From assembly GCA_900551555.1 (NCBI GenBank), contig URWC01000116.1:1-6145 (forward strand): a stretch of DNA of 6,145 nt. Reading direction: 5' to 3'. Each line of letters begins with the position of its first letter. The stretch's first letter is position 1. Source of the stretch: an uncultured Collinsella sp. (GTDB taxonomy: Bacteria; Actinomycetota; Coriobacteriia; Coriobacteriales; Coriobacteriaceae). The notes below the pieces were generated by a model. It saw only the letters and a program-made list of their open reading frames with translations. It made no database searches and was not told the origin of the DNA. Below are positions 4,990-6,145 of this stretch, one piece after another. The position numbers and the translations under genes were made by a program.

Positions 4990-5958
4990 ATGAACGTTTC
5001 ACAAGCACTCGAATACGAGCGCCAGCCGTTTATTCCCATGTTTATCTATGGCGATCACGGCGCCATGGAGTCCGAGCGCCAGAAGGGCGAGGAGGCCCTT
5101 AAGGTGCTCGAAACCGAGTACTTTACCGCCGAGGGCGACCCCAGCTTCGACTTTGCCACCGTGCGCGACCTGGCTGACCGCAACCGCGACCTGTGCGACC
5201 AGATTGGCGAGGCGCGCCTGCGCAACGTGACGCCCGCGACGCTTTCGCGCGGCCTGTCCGATGCCGACACCTGCGCCGCCATCGGCAAGATGCAAAAGCG
5301 CACCGCCGCGTCGGTCATGCGCGAGATCCGCGGCGACCGCGACGCGCTCGGCGTGGCCTACGCCCGCAAGCCCATCCAGGGCACCGTGCTCGGTATCGAC
5401 ATCGAGACCACCGGCCGTGCACCCGAGCGCGGTTATATCATCAATGTGGGTTGGGAAATCATGGAGCTCACCAGCGACGCCGTCCCGCACGACGCCGAGG
5501 CGCACTACTGCGGTTTGCCCGACATCTACCGCGGCGAGGATGTGCCGTTGTCGAATATCCACCACATCACCTGGGACGACATCGACGGCAAAAAGCCATT
5601 CCGCGAGAACAAGGAACTGCAGAAGCAGCTGCTCAAGCTTATGAAGAAGTACCCGTACATGGCGCACAACGCCGCCTTTGAGGACAGTTGGTTCAAGATC
5701 CACCTGGACGGTTACGCCGAGGCACGCCGCGCCGGCAAGATCATCGTCATCGACTCGCGCCAGATCTGCCGCAGCCTGGATGCCGACGTCCGCTCGCTCC
5801 CCCGCGAATCCGCGCCCGCCGCACTCGAGAACTGGGCGCGCCGCCGTGGAACCCTCGCCGCCGACGCCAACGAGCAGCACCTGGGCCTCGACGACACCGA
5901 CCTCATGCTCCGCACGGTTCAGGCCGAGTTCAACCTCAAGAACCTATTCGCGAAATAA
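4990..5958 (+). CDS. DEDDh-type 3'-5' exonuclease with a novel N-terminal region
   Basis: A 322-residue protein. Residues 131-316 form a DnaQ/RNase T-like 3'-5' exonuclease domain, which removes nucleotides from DNA or RNA ends with two bound metal ions. Exo I is GIDIETTG (135-142; D137, E139); Exo II is MAHNAAFEDSWF (224-235), where the usual N-x-x-F-D reads N-A-A-F-E-D, so E231 or D232 supplies the acid; Exo III is EQHLGLDDTDLM (295-306; H297, D302), making it the DEDDh subtype. The IHHITWDDI segment (190-198) is typical of the region between Exo I and Exo II. The first 130 residues are charged and probably mostly helical and match no domain I can name. The start has AAGGAG seven nt upstream of the ATG. 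The gene is alone, divergent from the metal exporter, and closed by a terminator at 6024-6060. Whether it acts in repair, RNA turnover or proofreading is not visible. Confidence 0.88.
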   Translation: MNVSQALEYERQPFIPMFIYGDHGAMESERQKGEEALKVLETEYFTAEGDPSFDFATVRDLADRNRDLCDQIGEARLRNVTPATLSRGLSDADTCAAIGKMQKRTAASVMREIRGDRDALGVAYARKPIQGTVLGIDIETTGRAPERGYIINVGWEIMELTSDAVPHDAEAHYCGLPDIYRGEDVPLSNIHHITWDDIDGKKPFRENKELQKQLLKLMKKYPYMAHNAAFEDSWFKIHLDGYAEARRAGKIIVIDSRQICRSLDADVRSLPRESAPAALENWARRRGTLAADANEQHLGLDDTDLMLRTVQAEFNLKNLFAK

Positions 5959-6023
5959 CCGATCCATCTGCGGGAGCGCCTGCCAGGCACAGCGCAATCC
6001 GTCTGGGCACACCGACACGCAGT

Positions 6024-6060
6024 AAACTAGGGCGCAGCCTTATGGCTGCACCCTAGTTTT
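6024..6060. terminator. Rho-independent terminator after the exonuclease gene
   Basis: A 15-bp stem with one mismatch: AAACTAGGG (6024-6032) and GCAGCC (6034-6039) pair with GGCTGC (6044-6049) and CCCTAGTTT (6051-6059) around the loop TTAT, ending in TTTT. It lies 65 bp past the exonuclease stop. The A/T flanks allow it to work in both directions, so a convergent gene could share it. Confidence 0.9.
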
Positions 6061-6129
6061 CATCAAAACGAGCAAATACGCGTGCTTCACATAGTCGGCA
6101 GGGTAGCGCGCAGAGATGTGGTGTAAGAG

Positions 6130-6145
6130 GCGGGGCATGCCCCGC
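6130..6145. repeat. Perfect 16-bp palindrome at the window edge
   Basis: GCGGGGCATGCCCCGC is fully self-complementary and follows AAGAG. It looks like the start of another intrinsic terminator whose T-tract would lie beyond the window, but the other flank cannot be seen. The bases between it and the exonuclease terminator (6061-6129) contain no gene that I can support. Confidence 0.4.

Noticed and set aside
4999..5880. 293-residue minus-strand frame opposite the exonuclease
   Set aside because: The plus strand carries all three Exo motifs and a strong ribosome binding site; the reverse frame is a typical high-GC antisense open frame.

Overview
The window looks like a chromosomal segment of a high-GC Gram-positive gut actinobacterium, most likely Collinsella or a close relative in the Coriobacteriia. 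That is inferred from the roughly 60% GC content, the strong G/C bias at third codon positions, the AAGGAG-type ribosome binding sites, a DtxR/IdeR-type iron box and the protein families present. It is an inference from style, not from a marker gene.

Layout, left to right. (1) The C-terminal tail of an unidentified plus-strand gene (2-151) ends at a hairpin terminator (196-237). (2) A minus-strand block reads right to left: an FMN nitroreductase-family protein (2230-1559), then two tandem paralogous histidine (phosphoglycerate-mutase-type) phosphatases (1476-934 and 916-281). An 82-bp gap with a REP-like palindrome separates the nitroreductase from the phosphatases, and only 17 bp separates the two phosphatases. 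(3) A 235-bp divergent intergenic region carries a 19-bp DtxR/IdeR-like box just downstream of a possible nitroreductase promoter. (4) A plus-strand pair follows: a six-TM HdeD/DUF308 membrane protein (2466-3068) and a YaiI/YqxD (DUF188) PIN-like protein (3069-3551). Their stop and start codons abut, and a strong intrinsic terminator closes the pair. (5) A long bidirectional terminator separates this unit from a minus-strand polytopic membrane protein with an extreme His-rich loop (4817-3717), a putative manganese/heavy-metal exporter. (6) A compact 172-bp divergent control region holds a good sigma-70-type promoter for the exporter, three CTAG-centred half-sites around its -10, and a separate 22-bp imperfect palindrome. 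(7) A plus-strand DEDDh 3'-5' exonuclease with an uncharacterised N-terminal region (4990-5958) ends at a hairpin terminator. (8) The last 85 bp contain no gene I can support and end in a perfect 16-bp palindrome at the edge.

How the genes fit together: metal handling is the one theme that links several parts. The nitroreductase is probably controlled by a metal-sensing DtxR-family repressor, and the exporter promoter is dense with operator-like symmetry. The two phosphatases have no visible promoter of their own and may be read through from the nitroreductase, which would place them in the same metal-responsive unit. The HdeD/DUF188 pair and the exonuclease look like ordinary housekeeping or stress genes. 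I did not find a wholly new defence or mobile system. The most unusual items are the regulatory sites and the duplicated phosphatases.
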